This document shows, piece after piece, positions 63,039 through 64,000 of a stretch of 64,000 nt of DNA. The DNA comes from Psychromonas sp. Urea-02u-13 (lineage in GTDB: Bacteria; Pseudomonadota; Gammaproteobacteria; Enterobacterales; Psychromonadaceae), in assembly GCF_002835995.1 (NCBI RefSeq), contig NZ_PJBZ01000040.1, positions 62,001-126,000 of the forward strand, read 5' to 3'. Position numbers and translations under genes: made by a program. Below the pieces are notes generated by a model that was not told the origin of the DNA, made no database searches, and saw nothing but the letters and a program-made list of their open reading frames with translations. Position 1 is the stretch's first letter; each line of letters starts with the position of its first letter.

Positions 63039-64000
63039 TTGACTCTCTCCGTAAACACCCTTAAAAAACATCTTTCTCACGTTTTAATTAAAGATCAATT
63101 TAAGTTTTCACGCCGCTTAGCAAATAACAGCCAAATTAAAGATAAAGAAAAGGCTGAATTAAGCCTGGTTAAAATCGCCTGCGATATTCAAACTTCAATG
63201 GATAAACGTCAATTTCGTTTTGATAACCGTCCAGAAATCAATTACCCCGATCTACCTGTTAGTCAGAAAAAAGACGAAATAGCAGAAGCCATTTTAAAAC
63301 ACCAAGTGATTATTATTGCGGGTGAAACGGGCTCGGGTAAAACTACTCAGATTCCTAAAATATGTTTAGAATTAGGCCGTGGTGTGAGTGGTTTAATTGG
63401 CCATACACAACCAAGACGAATTGCTGCCAGTACCGTTGCTAATCGTATTGCGGAAGAGTTAGATTCTGAGCTCGGTGGTGTTGTGGGTTACCGCGTTCGT
63501 TTCACAGATAAAGTCAGTGAAAACTCGTACATCAAATTGATGACCGATGGTATTTTATTAGCCGAGATTCAACAAGATCGTTTCTTAACCAAATATGACA
63601 CCATTATTATCGATGAAGCGCATGAGCGTAGTCTTAATATCGATTTCTTATTAGGTTACCTAAAACGCTTATTGCCACGCCGTCCTGATTTAAAAATAAT
63701 CATCACCTCAGCAACCATTGATCCTGAACGTTTTTCCAATCATTTTAGTGATGCTAAAGGCAACAAAGCGCCGATTATTGAAGTCTCTGGTCGTACCTTC
63801 CCAGTGGAAACTCTGTATCGTCCTTTAGAGGAATACGCGGGTGGTGATCAAATCGAAGGCATCTTTAATGCCGTTGATGAATTACAACGCTTAGGCCGTG
63901 GTGACATTCTTATTTTCATGAATGGTGAACGCGAGATTCGTGATACTGCTGAGGCACTTAATAAACGTCAAATGCGTGATACTGAAGTACTACCTTTGTT
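63039..64000 (+). CDS. hrpA: ATP-dependent RNA helicase HrpA, 3'-truncated by window edge
   Basis: The frame is open from TTG 63039 to the end of the window (about 320 codons of an expected 1,250-1,300). The N-terminal leader (LSHVLIKDQFKFSRRLANNS onward, with FDNRPEINYPDLPVSQKKDE) is HrpA-like. It is followed by helicase motif I GETGSGKTTQIPK (about residues 98-110), Ia HTQPRRIAASTVANRI, and motif II DEAHERSLNIDFLLGYLKR. SAT (ITSATIDPERF) is motif III. HrpA resolves stalled ribosomes and remodels RNA. The TTG start has TAGGTAAC about 8 bases upstream; no in-frame ATG occurs before residue 65, so a rare start is needed. Confidence 0.92.
   Translation, partial: MTLSVNTLKKHLSHVLIKDQFKFSRRLANNSQIKDKEKAELSLVKIACDIQTSMDKRQFRFDNRPEINYPDLPVSQKKDEIAEAILKHQVIIIAGETGSGKTTQIPKICLELGRGVSGLIGHTQPRRIAASTVANRIAEELDSELGGVVGYRVRFTDKVSENSYIKLMTDGILLAEIQQDRFLTKYDTIIIDEAHERSLNIDFLLGYLKRLLPRRPDLKIIITSATIDPERFSNHFSDAKGNKAPIIEVSGRTFPVETLYRPLEEYAGGDQIEGIFNAVDELQRLGRGDILIFMNGEREIRDTAEALNKRQMRDTEVLPL

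Noticed and set aside
1-64000. tRNA, rRNA or known riboswitch genes
   Set aside because: No T-loop (GGTTCRANTCC) with matching stems, rRNA landmarks or recognisable riboswitch cores were found in the intergenic regions by eye; a covariance-model scan would be decisive.

Overview
The window is about 64 kb of a low-GC chromosome from a marine-type gammaproteobacterium. The ordered run rlmN-pilF-rodZ-ispG-hisS-yfgM-bamB-der-yfgJ, the smrB/prmB/aroC cluster, feoABC, a monocistronic long-form leuA and several chemoreceptors fit the Alteromonadales/Vibrionales area. A Psychromonas- or Moritella-like genome is my best guess, from gene order and protein character only. No rRNA, tRNA, CRISPR array, phage region or intact transposase was seen.

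Layout. 1-8.4 kb is a repeat-rich accessory region. It holds two nearly identical MipA/OmpV outer-membrane protein genes (the first cut by the window edge) on either side of an aspA-dcuA anaerobic aspartate/C4-dicarboxylate operon. It also holds an IS30 transposase remnant, a frameshifted TauE/SafE exporter and several copies of a non-coding repeat. 8.4-10.7 kb is a tight four-lipoprotein operon: CsgG-like, small lipoprotein, DUF4810 and DUF799/GNA1162. 11.6-24.9 kb carries an Aer-like PAS receptor, a nimR/nimT-like pair, a protein of compact 28-residue ankyrin-like repeats, an in-frame tandem DNA repeat, popT (DUF368), a secreted lipase, an aldo/keto reductase with a divergent LysR regulator, an HBM-type chemoreceptor and an Lrp-type regulator. 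25-31 kb has leuA, a translationally coupled GCS2-ligase/M14-hydrolase pair and a Tas-like reductase. 31.8-38.7 kb has a secreted GH13 alpha-amylase, a decayed lipoprotein gene, and a probable Fur-controlled imelysin/DUF1111 dihaem operon divergent from a fatty acid hydroxylase-family gene. 38.8-50.2 kb has an FMN reductase, smrB, prmB, aroC, a LysR/TDT transporter pair, asmA, yciH and feoABC.

50.4-64 kb is the conserved housekeeping run for rRNA/tRNA modification, type IV pilus and cell-shape factors, isoprenoid synthesis, histidyl-tRNA synthetase, outer-membrane assembly and ribosome biogenesis, ending in a truncated hrpA. It is broken between ispG and hisS by a short MITE-like element and an oppositely oriented dCache chemoreceptor.

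Themes: iron uptake (feoABC, imelysin operon), anaerobic fumarate/aspartate use, chemotaxis (three receptors) and heavy traffic of small non-coding repeats. The best candidates for little-described biology are the CsgG lipoprotein operon and the GCS2/M14 pair. Product assignments rest on recognised motifs and family resemblance read by eye; no database search was run.
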